This document shows, one piece after another, positions 24,934-34,240 of a DNA stretch of 64,000 bases. Under the pieces are notes generated by a model. It ran no database searches, was not told where the DNA came from, and saw only the letters and a program-made list of their open reading frames with translations. Where the stretch lies: the NCBI RefSeq assembly GCF_050485565.1, contig NZ_JBJHBQ010000007.1, forward strand, positions 124,001 to 188,000. The letters are read 5' to 3'. This DNA comes from Glycocaulis sp050485565 (GTDB taxonomy: Bacteria; Pseudomonadota; Alphaproteobacteria; Caulobacterales; Maricaulaceae). The position numbers were made by a program, and so were the translations under genes. Positions within the stretch are counted from its first letter, which is position 1; every line of letters begins with the position of its first letter.

Positions 24934-27500
24934 ACCGCTTCGTCCGCCGGGTCGCGCAGATTGTAGCGCGAGCTCATCACCGCGCCATACGCGCCCGCCT
25001 CGGCAATCAGGATGACATCGCCTTCGCGCGTTTCCGGCATCAACCGGTCAGCGCCCAGAAGGTCCGCGCTCTCGCAGATCGGCCCGACAATCGAGGCAAG
25101 TCCGGCAGGTGCCTCTCCCAGCCGGGAAAGGTTCACGATCTCGTGGCGAGCGCCATAGAGCGCCGGGCGGATCAGCGAATTCATGCCCGTGCTGATGCCG
25201 ATGAAGCGGGTGCCAAAGCTCATCTTCACCTGCGTGACACGGGCCAGCAGCACGCCCGCCTCGGCCACCAGATAACGCCCCGGCTCCATCCACAGTTCAA
25301 CCCCGTCCAGCGCACGCTTCACGCCCGCCAGCTCGCGGTCAACTACAGCCAGATCCAGAATAGGCGCCTCCGGACTGTCCGGCACGCCCAGCCCGCCGCC
25401 GACATTGATGATCTTCACGCCGCCTATGCCCGCTGCGGCCTCGCCCAGTATGCGGCCGATCTCGCGCCAGTGCCCGGCCTCGGTAATGCCTGAACCGGCA
25501 TGAGCGTGCAGACCCTTTACGCTCGCGCCAGCGGCTTTCGCCAGCTCGGCAGCATGGCCGATCTGCTCCAGCGGAATGCCGAACTTCGCCTTCGGTCCCG
25601 CCGTGCGCACATGCTCGTGATGGCCGCGCGGGCGGTCCGGGTTGACGCGCAATACGATCTCCTTGCCCGCGAACAGGTCCGGCCATTCGCGAAGCGGGTG
25701 CAGCCCGTCAATCGTCAGGTGCGTGCCGAGCGCCATAGCCGCTTCGTACTCGTCGCGCGGGGCAAAGTTCGGCGTGAAGAGGATGCGGGCAGCGGGCAGA
25801 TCGGGAAGGGTTTCGCGCACGCGCGCCACCTCGCCCATCGACACGCACTCAAACCCGATGCCAGAGGCTTCCACCGTGCGCAGCACATCGGGGTGCGGGT
25901 TGGCCTTCATGGCAAACCAGGCCGCATCCACGCTGGACAGCCCTGCAACAGCGCGCGAGCGCGCCGCCACCGTCTCCAGCTCATAAACGTAGAGACCGCC
26001 ACTCTGCGGTGCCTGCGCCAGCAGCTCTTCCCTTCGCGCTTCCCACCAGGGGGCGGGCCGCACGGGGGCCGATGTCTTGACCGCCGGGGCATTGATCTCG
26101 GCCCAGCTCGGCCCGAACACGCGGTCTTCGGGCATCTGACCGATCAGGCTTTCATGCAGGTTCTTGGCCAGCGCCGCACCATCGGCCTCGTCCACCACCA
26201 CGGTGAAATTGAGGTCATTGGCCGCCTGGCTGACCAGATGCACCGGCTTTTGCTGGAAGGCTTCAAAGGCGGGCGCAAGCTGGTGGAGAATACGGCGAAT
26301 CCCATAACCCACCATCGAGACAGCCGCCTTGCCCTCCTCTATGCGTACCCGGCAGAGCGGGGCGAGCGCCGCACGCAACATGTCGAGGCGCGCCGCATCA
26401 AGCCCCGGATCTGGGTCCAGCGAGACGGTGACATTGGTCTCCGAGGTAGAGACCTGATCGACCGAAATCCCGCACTGCTTGAAGGCCGCAAAAATGTCGG
26501 CAAGGAAGCCCGCCTGACGCCACATGCCAGAGCCTTCCATCACGACAAGGCGCACACCCGTTTTTACCGACACCGCCTTCAGGCGCGGGGCGTCATCGCC
26601 CGGCTCGCCGGTAATGCGCGTGCCGGGCAGATCGGGGCGGAAGGTGTCTTTCACCAGCATGGGAATGCCCGCGCGCCGCGCCGGACCGACCGAGCGCGGA
26701 TGGAGCACCTTGCCACCCATCGTGGCGATTTCCTGCGCTTCCTCATAGCTGAGCGCGGTCAGCATGCGCGCCCCGTCTGTCAGGCGCGGATCGGCACTGA
26801 AGAGTCCCGGTACATCAGTCCAGATTTCCACCCGCGCCGCACCGGCGCGCGCTGCGAAATAGGCCGCAGACGTATCTGACCCGCCCCGGCCCAGCAGCAC
26901 CGTGCCGCCGCCCACGCGCGAGGCGATAAAGCCCTGGGTGAGGATCACGTCATGGGGCGCAAGACGGGCAATCAGCGCCTCGTCGCGCTCCTCGCTGACA
27001 CCGTTATCGAGCCAGCTGCGTGTTTCATCATTGGTGTTGGTACCGGTTAGCACGTCGCGTGCATCAAGCCCCTCAGCCGCCACGCCCAGCTTTTTCAGCA
27101 ATGCAAGGCCCAGCGCGGAGGCCATCAGTTCGCCCAGCGCCATCGTCTCGGCCCGCACACGCGCGCTCGCTTCGCCCACCAGCGCCATGCCCGCGGCAAG
27201 CGCATCAAGACGGGTGAACCAAGGGGCCAGTATCGCCGCGCCGTCCAGCCCTGCCTCGCTGGCAAAATCGAGATGGCGCTGGCGGATGGCCGCCGCAGCC
27301 GCTTCGCCCTCGCCCGCCAGTGCAAGGCCGGGGAGCGCTTCGAGCAGGTTGGAAATGCCCGAGAGGGCCGAATGCACGATCAGCACGCGCTCACCATCGG
27401 CCAGGCGTTTTCGGGCCAGACGCGCAATGATTTCCCAGTTTTTCGGGCGGGCTACCGAAGTGCCGCCAAACTTCATTACGATGAGGGAACGCGCCGTCAT
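24927..27500 (-). CDS. Fused aspartate kinase / diaminopimelate decarboxylase
   Basis: An 857-residue fusion of the first and last enzymes of lysine synthesis. The N-terminal kinase phosphorylates aspartate (KFGGTSVARP, about 10-19; TQGFIA and LGRGGSDTSAAYFA, about 190-220; WTDVPG). Regulatory ACT-type sequence runs at about 310-450, as in lysine-sensitive kinases. The C-terminal PLP decarboxylase converts meso-diaminopimelate to lysine: PLP lysine in WFAMKANPHPDV (about 530), HAHAGSGI (about 665), ICESADLLG (about 815). Such fusions are known, notably in Xanthomonas relatives. Feedback would couple pathway entry and exit; MurE in this window uses the same diaminopimelate. Confidence 0.93.
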   Translation of the reverse strand: MTARSLIVMKFGGTSVARPKNWEIIARLARKRLADGERVLIVHSALSGISNLLEALPGLALAGEGEAAAAAIRQRHLDFASEAGLDGAAILAPWFTRLDALAAGMALVGEASARVRAETMALGELMASALGLALLKKLGVAAEGLDARDVLTGTNTNDETRSWLDNGVSEERDEALIARLAPHDVILTQGFIASRVGGGTVLLGRGGSDTSAAYFAARAGAARVEIWTDVPGLFSADPRLTDGARMLTALSYEEAQEIATMGGKVLHPRSVGPARRAGIPMLVKDTFRPDLPGTRITGEPGDDAPRLKAVSVKTGVRLVVMEGSGMWRQAGFLADIFAAFKQCGISVDQVSTSETNVTVSLDPDPGLDAARLDMLRAALAPLCRVRIEEGKAAVSMVGYGIRRILHQLAPAFEAFQQKPVHLVSQAANDLNFTVVVDEADGAALAKNLHESLIGQMPEDRVFGPSWAEINAPAVKTSAPVRPAPWWEARREELLAQAPQSGGLYVYELETVAARSRAVAGLSSVDAAWFAMKANPHPDVLRTVEASGIGFECVSMGEVARVRETLPDLPAARILFTPNFAPRDEYEAAMALGTHLTIDGLHPLREWPDLFAGKEIVLRVNPDRPRGHHEHVRTAGPKAKFGIPLEQIGHAAELAKAAGASVKGLHAHAGSGITEAGHWREIGRILGEAAAGIGGVKIINVGGGLGVPDSPEAPILDLAVVDRELAGVKRALDGVELWMEPGRYLVAEAGVLLARVTQVKMSFGTRFIGISTGMNSLIRPALYGARHEIVNLSRLGEAPAGLASIVGPICESADLLGADRLMPETREGDVILIAEAGAYGAVMSSRYNLRDPADEAVM

Positions 27501-27670
27501 GGCATCTGCCTTGTCAATCGGGTCCGCAAAACGGGACGGAAGACCCTTCCTTTAGCGGTTATGCTGCGCCGCGCAACGGGTCTGCCTGTTTGCACTTCAC
27601 CCACCGTCATGCCAGTGACACGCCACCGCGCTATCGCACCTTGGATATCTGCCGCCTGTCAGAGGGAAAC

Positions 27671-28954
27671 ATGATGACGCCGTTCCGCACCCTGATCGCC
27701 CTTACAGCCTTGCTTGGCCTTGCCGCGTGCGCCAGTACGGACACCGCCCGGCAGGCCCAGCACGCACCGGTAGACGAGCCAATCGTGCTGATGATCGGCG
27801 TGGACGGGCTGAGCGCCGGGGCGCTTGATCTGTTCGAGGCACCCCACATGCAGGCGCTGGCGGCGCGGGGTATCCGCCCTGAAGCCATGGTGCCGGTCAT
27901 GCCCAGCGTCACCTTCACCAATTTCTATTCGCTGGCGACCGGGCTCTATCCCGAAGATCACGGCATGATCAACAACCACCCGTTCGATCGCGAGCTCAAT
28001 GAGGGCTTCGTCAATCCGATGAGCGCGCAGGACAGCCGCTGGTGGAGCGGTGAGCCGATCTGGATCACCGCCGAGCGGCAGGGCCTGCCAACCTCCATCA
28101 TGTTCTGGCTCGGCTCTGAAGTGGAGTTTGACGGCGACCGCCCCACCCGCTGGACCCCTTACGAGCACAACAAGCCCTATCAGGATCGCGTGGACGAGGT
28201 GCTGGCCTGGTTTGACGGGCCGGAAGGCGAGCGTCCGCGCTTTGCTGCCGTTTATTTCGATCTCGTTGACTCAATCGGCCACCGTGCCGGGGCCGACACG
28301 CCCGAAGTGGGTGCGGCCATCGCCACGGTGGACGGCTATATCGGCCAGCTCGTCGCCGGGCTGGAGGCACGCGGCCTCATGGATCGCACGCATATCCTGA
28401 TCGTTTCCGATCACGGCATGGCGACCAACCCGGAAGAGAATGTCATCTATTTCGATGACTTCATGGACCTCTCAACCGTCTATGTCCCCGAAGTGCAAGG
28501 GCGCAGCGGCAATGGTTTCCGCCCGTTCGTGAACGTGTATGGCGAGCCCGACGCCATCGAGGCGGCCTACCAGTCCCTGCAGGGCGCGCATCCGCACATG
28601 CGCGCCTGGAAGCGGGGCGAAATGCCCGACCATTTCCGCTTCGATCACCCCACGCGCGGGCCAGACCTCTTCATACTGGCCGATCCGGGCTGGATTCTGA
28701 GCGCGCGCTCCCTGCCCCTTGGCAGTCCCTGGCGTTCGGTCGGCGTACACGGCTATGACGTGGCAGACCCTGTCATGCATGCAGGCTTCATCGCGGCTGG
28801 GCCGATGTTCCCAGAGGGCACCCGCCCGGCAGCATTCGAGAGCGTGAATGTCTATCTGCTGATCGCCTGCATTCTGGGGCTGGAACCTGCCGAGACCGAG
28901 GGCGACCCGGCGGTGATCTCTGCGCTGACCGGCGGACGCTGCGAGGTGGGGTAA
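27671..28954 (+). CDS. Ectonucleotide pyrophosphatase/phosphodiesterase, lipoprotein
   Basis: A 427-residue alkaline-phosphatase-superfamily enzyme that hydrolyses phosphodiester or pyrophosphate bonds in nucleotides or related compounds. The signal peptide ends in lipobox LAAC (Cys about 19), so it faces the periplasm. Metal sites: MIGVDGLSAG (about 40-49), nucleophile Thr in VTFTNFYSLATGLYPEDHG (about 77-95), DSIGHRAG (about 197-204) and VSDHGMA (about 243-249). The ATG at 27671 has AGAGGGA just upstream; in-frame sequence back to 27590 is not coding in style. Family firm, substrate unknown. Confidence 0.9.
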   Translation: MMTPFRTLIALTALLGLAACASTDTARQAQHAPVDEPIVLMIGVDGLSAGALDLFEAPHMQALAARGIRPEAMVPVMPSVTFTNFYSLATGLYPEDHGMINNHPFDRELNEGFVNPMSAQDSRWWSGEPIWITAERQGLPTSIMFWLGSEVEFDGDRPTRWTPYEHNKPYQDRVDEVLAWFDGPEGERPRFAAVYFDLVDSIGHRAGADTPEVGAAIATVDGYIGQLVAGLEARGLMDRTHILIVSDHGMATNPEENVIYFDDFMDLSTVYVPEVQGRSGNGFRPFVNVYGEPDAIEAAYQSLQGAHPHMRAWKRGEMPDHFRFDHPTRGPDLFILADPGWILSARSLPLGSPWRSVGVHGYDVADPVMHAGFIAAGPMFPEGTRPAAFESVNVYLLIACILGLEPAETEGDPAVISALTGGRCEVG

Positions 28955-29060
28955 CTCTCCCTCGTCTGGTCTGCAAACCACCTCCCCGCTTGGCCTTCGC
29001 GATGTGACGGGCTATCGAGGGGAGGATGAGTCTGTTTGCCACTGGGAAGGATGCTTACGC

Positions 29061-29276
29061 ATGTCCAACGCGCCACACCGCATTACCTTTATCGCCAAGA
29101 CCTTCTCCGCTGCGGCGCTGGAGTTTCATCGCGGGCGGATGTCCGAGCGCGGCTACCGCATGGAAGGGCGCATCGAGCCGACCGTGTTCCAGCGCATCAA
29201 TGATGACGGCTCCACCAGCGACGAGTTCGGTGGCGAACCGGTCTTCACGGTGACCTTCACCAAGCGCGAAGAATAG
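29061..29276 (+). CDS. Small protein preceding AMP nucleosidase
   Basis: A 71-residue protein with no signal or membrane segment: MSNAPHRITFIAKTFSAAAL, then a charged middle (EFHRGRMSERGYRMEGRIEP) and a beta-like end (PVFTVTFTKREE). I do not recognise it. The start at 29061 follows GGAAGGA with good spacing. It ends 15 bases before the AMP nucleosidase start in the same direction, so the two are probably co-translated; its size and place suggest a partner or regulator of that enzyme, which is inference. Confidence 0.65.
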   Translation: MSNAPHRITFIAKTFSAAALEFHRGRMSERGYRMEGRIEPTVFQRINDDGSTSDEFGGEPVFTVTFTKREE

Positions 29277-29291
29277 GAAGGCATAGGCACC

Positions 29292-30791
29292 GTGCTGCCC
29301 GCCAGCCCTGTCCGGCCCGAGGCCGTTGCTGATACGTTTGAACCCGCCACCAGCGCCGGACAGGCCGTTGATCGCTTGAGCGCGCTATATACCCGCTCGG
29401 TGAAGGCATTGCGCGCGGCGCTCAAAACCTATCTGGATGGCGGGCTGCCGCCGGGCGGAGCGGACCGGGCATCGGGCCTTTTTGCCTACCCTGAGCTGCG
29501 CATCACATACCAGCCCGACGGGCCGGTACCGCCCCTGAGCCGGGCCTTCGGCAAGTTTTCCGAAAGCGGGGTCTATACCCAGACGATCACGCATCCTGAG
29601 CTCTTCCGCGACTATCTGATGACGCAGATCAGCCTGCTTCAGGAAGAGTATGACGTGCTGGTGGAGACCGGGATTTCCACGCAGGAAATTCCCTTCTCCT
29701 ACGTGCTGGATGGCGCCGAAGACCTCGACATGGACGGCGCAGCACCAGCCGAGCTGGTGCGCCACTTCCCCTATGCGGACCTGTCGCGCATCGACGATGC
29801 CCTGCCCAATGGCGAGCGCCCCTCCATTCCCGGCACGCCGCGCCCGCTTTCCCTGTTTGACGGCGCACGCACCGACTACTCGCTACAGCGCATCAAGCAC
29901 TATACCGGCACGCCGTTCGAGGATGTGCAGGACTTCATCCTGTTCACCAACTACCACCGCTATGTGGATGCGTTCGTGGCGTGGGCGGCAGAACAGCTCA
30001 AGGCAGACAACGAGTATGAGTCGCTATCGGCTGCCGGGTTCGTGCATGTCGATGCCGGCACCAAGGATCCGCTTGGCGTGGTCGAGAGCGCACCCTGGCG
30101 TCGCTTCCAGATGCCGGCCTATCACTTGAAGGCACCGGGACGGCGCGGCATCACGCTGGTCAATATCGGTGTCGGCCCGTCCAACGCGAAGAATATCACC
30201 GACCATCTGGCCGTGCTGCGCCCCGAATGCTGGCTGATGATCGGCCATTGCGGCGGGCTTCGCCACTCCCAGCGCCTGGGCGATTATGTGCTGGCCCACG
30301 CCTATCTGCGCTATGATGCGGTGCTGGACCGTGACCTGCCGGTGGAAATCCCGATCCCGGCCATCGCGGAAATCCAGATCGCCCTGCAGGATGCGGTGAA
30401 ACGCGTCTCCGGCGACAAGGGCGAGGCGCTCAAACGCCGCCTGCGCACCGGCACCGTCGTCACCCATGCCGACCGCAACTGGGAGCTGCGCTACCTGCAG
30501 GAGGCCCGGCGCATCAACCAGTCACGCTCCATTGCCGTCGACATGGAAAGCGCGACGATTGCCGCCAATGGTTTCCGTCTGCGTGTACCTTACGGGACGC
30601 TTTTATGCGTCTCCGACAAGCCGCTGCATGGCGAGCTGAAACTGCCAGGCGCCGCCAACCGCTTCTACAACAAGTCAGTATCAGAGCACCTGCTGGCGGG
30701 TATCGAAACGGTCCACATCCTCAAAGAAGCAGGCTCCGAAGCCCTGCACTCGCGCAAGCTGCGCAGCTTTGACGAGCCGCCCTTCCGATAA
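29292..30791 (+). CDS. amn: AMP nucleosidase
   Basis: A 499-residue cytosolic enzyme that splits AMP into adenine and ribose 5-phosphate, adjusting adenylate levels. The N-terminal AMP-nucleosidase domain (about 20-190) precedes a nucleoside-phosphorylase-type domain (about 230-485) with VNIGVGPSNAKNITDHLAVL (about 291-310), IGHCGGLRHSQRLGDYV and the ribose-binding VDMESATIAANGF (about 416-428). Length matches the roughly 480-residue enterobacterial enzyme. The start is GTG at 29292 after GGAAGG. It follows the 71-residue protein closely and converges on the membrane protein at 30798. Confidence 0.93.
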   Translation: MLPASPVRPEAVADTFEPATSAGQAVDRLSALYTRSVKALRAALKTYLDGGLPPGGADRASGLFAYPELRITYQPDGPVPPLSRAFGKFSESGVYTQTITHPELFRDYLMTQISLLQEEYDVLVETGISTQEIPFSYVLDGAEDLDMDGAAPAELVRHFPYADLSRIDDALPNGERPSIPGTPRPLSLFDGARTDYSLQRIKHYTGTPFEDVQDFILFTNYHRYVDAFVAWAAEQLKADNEYESLSAAGFVHVDAGTKDPLGVVESAPWRRFQMPAYHLKAPGRRGITLVNIGVGPSNAKNITDHLAVLRPECWLMIGHCGGLRHSQRLGDYVLAHAYLRYDAVLDRDLPVEIPIPAIAEIQIALQDAVKRVSGDKGEALKRRLRTGTVVTHADRNWELRYLQEARRINQSRSIAVDMESATIAANGFRLRVPYGTLLCVSDKPLHGELKLPGAANRFYNKSVSEHLLAGIETVHILKEAGSEALHSRKLRSFDEPPFR

Positions 30792-30797
30792 CAGACG

Positions 30798-31202
30798 CTA
30801 ATCGGCTTTCGGCTTCCAGAAAAACAGGAAGACGGCGCCACCAACAAGCAGCACGAAGTTCGCCCCATTGAGTGTCAGTAAATACACTCGCGCCCACACG
30901 CCGCTCACCGCTTCCAGAACGATATAGGTGGTCGCGGACGCCTCTCCGCTGCTGGCGAACACGCCCAGCTCGCTGTAGAGACCCACAAGATGCTGGCCGG
31001 TATGGGCGGCGGACTGCACCATCACGAACCAGCCGAGAGCATAGAGCAGGAAGACCGCCGTTTTCATCTGCCAGCCGGAGCGGTGGACAAAGAAATACAC
31101 CGCAACGATCAGCGCAAACGTAAGCCCGATCATCTGGGTAATGGTGACGTCAAGCATCTGACGCGCGGCCAGCACCTGAGATAGCAGTTCTGCTTCGTTC
31201 AC
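30798..31202 (-). CDS. Small inner-membrane protein of unknown function
   Basis: A 134-residue protein with about three membrane helices: MIGLTFALIVAVYFFVH (about 25-41), AVFLLYALGWFVMVQSA (about 50-66) and ARVYLLTLNGANFVLLVGGA (about 100-119), ending FFWKPKAD. A GTG start at 31202 is chosen because GAGGG lies just upstream; an in-frame TTG at 31229 is weaker. It follows the c-di-GMP protein gene at 31272 by 69 bases in the same direction and may be co-expressed. No family recognised. Confidence 0.62.
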   Translation of the reverse strand: MNEAELLSQVLAARQMLDVTITQMIGLTFALIVAVYFFVHRSGWQMKTAVFLLYALGWFVMVQSAAHTGQHLVGLYSELGVFASSGEASATTYIVLEAVSGVWARVYLLTLNGANFVLLVGGAVFLFFWKPKAD

Positions 31203-31271
31203 GGGCCTGCCCTCCCCCTTGCCCGCCAACCCTAGGCGGGTGGTGACGGCAGGTAAAGCAGAAGCGGCTTC

Positions 31272-33335
31272 CTAGGCTCGCCGCGCGGGCGCAACCGGCG
31301 TAGCAACACGCTCGCCGCTAATGCGGATACGCGTTCCCAGCTGCGCGACGATATCCATCGGCGCAGGCCGGCCGAGCAGGAAGCCCTGCCCCTCATCGCA
31401 GCTTTCCAGATGCAGAAGGTCCAGCTGTTCCTGCGTCTCGATGCCTTCGGCCAGCACCGGAATGGAGAGGCTCTTGGCCAGCGCCAGCACGGCACGCACA
31501 ACGGCCAGCGACCGCTGGTCGGTCTTCAGCTCGTCGGTGAAGGATTTGTCCAGCTTGATCTTGTCGAACGGGAAGGTCCGCAGCGTGTCCAGCGAGGAGT
31601 AGCCCGTACCAAAATCATCAAGCGCAATCGACACGCCCAGCGCCTTGATCTGGCGCATGATATGCAGTGACTGGGCCTTGTCCTTGATAAGCGCGGTCTC
31701 GGTCAGCTCGATCTCCAGGCGCGCAGGCGGCAGGCCGGTCTCGATCAGCACCTGATGGATCTGCTGGGGCAGGCCAATATGGGTCAGCTGGATGGCTGAC
31801 AGGTTCACGGCGACCTTGTGCGGATGCGGCCAGGACGCCGCATCGAGGCAAGCCTTGCGCAGCACCCAGTCACCCAGCGGCAGGATCAGCCCGTTCGCTT
31901 CGGCCAGGGGAATAAAGTCCACCGGCGAAATCGCGCCCTTCTCCGGATGCGTCCAGCGCAGCAGCGCTTCATAGCCGCGCACCTCACCTGTCCCGATGGC
32001 CGTCTGGACCTGATAGTGCAGCGCGAGCTCGTTGTTCTCGATGGCAAGGCGCAAATCATTGGCAAGCTGGCGGCGTTCACGCACAACTTCGCCCAGCTCC
32101 GAATTGTAGAAGCAGACATTAGCCAGCGGATCGGACTTTGCCCGGTACATGGCCAGGTCCGCATTTCGTACCAGCGTCTCGCGGTCATCACCGTCACGCG
32201 GGTATACGGCTACACCAATACTGCCACCGGTAGAGGTTTCCAGCGCGCCATAAGTGATGGGCTCTGCAAGGAGCGCTTCAAGCTGCTGGACCAGCTTTTG
32301 CAGTTCATTTTCATCTGCGGTTTTCAGAATGATGCAGAACTCGTCTCCGCCCAGACGGGCAGCGAAATGGCGGCCGCCGTCAAACTTGCGCAGGCGCTCA
32401 GCCAGTTCACACAGCACATGATCGCCCGCTGCATGGCCCCAGCCATCATTGATCTCCTTGAAGCGGTTCAGATCAATCGCCGCTACGGCAGTGCTGCCTG
32501 AATACTGACCTGCCAGGCGCGCATCCAGGCGCGCGGAAAAGCTGGTCCGGTTAGGCAGGCCGGTCAGCGGGTCGTGCAGGGCCATATGGCGCAGTTGCGC
32601 ATCAGACGCCTCGCGCATGCGCTTCTCGATATAGAAGGTGGCAAGTCCGGTGCCCAGGATCAGCACGCCGGCAATGGCCACCGCGACGGCCATCACCGTA
32701 AAGGCTTCCGAGCTGGCGCCGGGCTGATAGCCGTTGATCGGGTCCACCATGAAGGCGGCCATGCCCGTAAAGTGCAAAAGCACAATGCCAGCCACCAGCG
32801 TCAGGGACGGCACCATGCAGCGCCAGCCGCCCTGCCAGCGCACCGCCAGCTGCAGTGCAGCCGCACTGAAAATGACCGCAAGTGCTATCGCCGCAGCAAT
32901 ATAGCCCGCATCCCAGGTGACGATGCCATCAACCCGGTAGGCAAACATGCCGGTAAAGTGCATGGCGCTGACGGTGAGGCCCAGCAGCGCACCGCCAAAT
33001 ACGGGCGCAAACTTCAGCACGCGGTTGGTGGCGACCAGAAAGGCGGCGCCGGAGCCCGCTATGGCAATAAGCCCTGACGCAATGGTCAGCCACGCATCAA
33101 GGGTGACAGCGGTTCCAGGCTGGTAGCCCAGCATGGCGATAAAGTGGGTTGTCCAGATGGCAGACCCGGCGCAGACGGCCGCGAGAAACGCCCAGCCAAT
33201 GCGCGCCATTCCGTCTGCAAGCGCAACCTGCCGGTACAGGCGTATCGTGACGGTAGCCCCGACCACGCACATAACGGCCGCAAGCAGAACAAACCACAGA
33301 TTATGCTCTGTGAAGAGACACGTGAAAACGCGCAT
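31272..33335 (-). CDS. MHYT-GGDEF-EAL c-di-GMP protein
   Basis: A 687-residue membrane sensor joined to both c-di-GMP synthase and phosphodiesterase domains. Residues about 1-230 are seven hydrophobic helices with MHYT motifs (THFIAMLGY, MHFTGMFAY, LHFTGMAAF), proposed to bind metal and sense a gas. GGDEF is intact (ARLGGDEFCIIL, about 330-341); the inhibitory RxxD site is not at its usual place. The EAL domain keeps its key residues (GYEALLRW, NLSAIQL, ELTETAL, DDFGTGYSS, KLDKSF, EGIET). It could make, break or switch. The start at 33335 follows AGGTGGGG; a longer frame is less likely. Confidence 0.93.
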   Translation of the reverse strand: MRVFTCLFTEHNLWFVLLAAVMCVVGATVTIRLYRQVALADGMARIGWAFLAAVCAGSAIWTTHFIAMLGYQPGTAVTLDAWLTIASGLIAIAGSGAAFLVATNRVLKFAPVFGGALLGLTVSAMHFTGMFAYRVDGIVTWDAGYIAAAIALAVIFSAAALQLAVRWQGGWRCMVPSLTLVAGIVLLHFTGMAAFMVDPINGYQPGASSEAFTVMAVAVAIAGVLILGTGLATFYIEKRMREASDAQLRHMALHDPLTGLPNRTSFSARLDARLAGQYSGSTAVAAIDLNRFKEINDGWGHAAGDHVLCELAERLRKFDGGRHFAARLGGDEFCIILKTADENELQKLVQQLEALLAEPITYGALETSTGGSIGVAVYPRDGDDRETLVRNADLAMYRAKSDPLANVCFYNSELGEVVRERRQLANDLRLAIENNELALHYQVQTAIGTGEVRGYEALLRWTHPEKGAISPVDFIPLAEANGLILPLGDWVLRKACLDAASWPHPHKVAVNLSAIQLTHIGLPQQIHQVLIETGLPPARLEIELTETALIKDKAQSLHIMRQIKALGVSIALDDFGTGYSSLDTLRTFPFDKIKLDKSFTDELKTDQRSLAVVRAVLALAKSLSIPVLAEGIETQEQLDLLHLESCDEGQGFLLGRPAPMDIVAQLGTRIRISGERVATPVAPARRA

Positions 33336-33461
33336 CAGATAACCCCACCTAGCGGCGCTTTTTATATGTTTGGCCACTTTGATAGAGCTTATAGGTTAAA
33401 TTTCCCTGTTCAGGCGTGCGCAAGCCTTGCTGGCCGCGCCCGGGCGGGCTAGGTGATGGCC

Positions 33462-34232
33462 ATGAGCGATCGTGTCCTGCGCCTTGAAGGCGTCCATAAT
33501 TTCCGCAAGTTCGGTGCGTACAATCTGGCAACAGGTGGACGGGTACGCGACGGGCTGTACAGGTCCGGCCAGTTTTCGCGTGCCACACCGGCCGATATCG
33601 AAACCATGGATGGTCTGTCCGTTCGCGTCGTGGCTGATCTGCGCCGCCCGCGCGAGCGCGAGGCTGAACCGTCGCACTGGCCGCAGCGCGAGGGCGTTGT
33701 CGTGCTGGCCAGCGATCATGCAGGCGCGGACGAACCGCCCCACCTGGTATTCCTGCGCGAAAGCGATATGTCGCTTCGTTCCATTCGCACCTTTATGACA
33801 CAGACCTATCGCCGCCTGCCATTTGATCCGGGCAATCAGTGGGTTTTTGCCAATGGCCTGCGCCAGCTGGCCGACAGCAAGCCCGAAGACGGCTTTATCG
33901 TGCATTGCGCTGCCGGCAAGGACCGTACCGGCCTGTTCTGCGCCCTGCTCCTCACCGCCATGGGGGTGGACGAGGAAGAGGTGCGCGAAGACTATCTGAT
34001 GACCAACACGGCCGTGGATTTCGACCGGCTGGTTCCTCTTGTCAGCAAACGGCTTGAGGAGACGCTGGGCAAGACGGCCGGACACGAGGAATTGCGCGCT
34101 TTCCTGGGTGTGGACCCGGTTTATTACGACGCGGCGATGGAAGCGATTGGCGACCAGCGCGCCTATCTGCGCGACGCGCTGGGGCTGGAAGACGCCGTCA
34201 TCGAACGCCTGCGCGAGAACCTGACCGGGTAG
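33462..34232 (+). CDS. Tyrosine-protein phosphatase (Y_phosphatase3 type)
   Basis: A 256-residue enzyme with the Cys-based phosphatase loop HCAAGKDRTG (about 148-157), preceded by RDGLYRSGQFSRATP (about 27-41) and VVADLRRPRERE (about 51-62), all typical of this bacterial tyrosine/lipid phosphatase family. It is cytosolic with no signal peptide. The ATG at 33462 is preferred because AGGTGA lies six bases upstream; an earlier ATG at 33456 overlaps that site. It is divergent from the c-di-GMP gene and ends eight bases before pabB, but a functional link to folate synthesis is not evident. Confidence 0.88.
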   Translation: MSDRVLRLEGVHNFRKFGAYNLATGGRVRDGLYRSGQFSRATPADIETMDGLSVRVVADLRRPREREAEPSHWPQREGVVVLASDHAGADEPPHLVFLRESDMSLRSIRTFMTQTYRRLPFDPGNQWVFANGLRQLADSKPEDGFIVHCAAGKDRTGLFCALLLTAMGVDEEEVREDYLMTNTAVDFDRLVPLVSKRLEETLGKTAGHEELRAFLGVDPVYYDAAMEAIGDQRAYLRDALGLEDAVIERLRENLTG

Positions 34233-34240
34233 TACACACC

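Noticed and set aside
25500..26879. Open frame of 459 codons opposite the kinase/decarboxylase gene
   Set aside because: Shadow of strong coding sequence on the minus strand; low-complexity Arg/His-rich translation.
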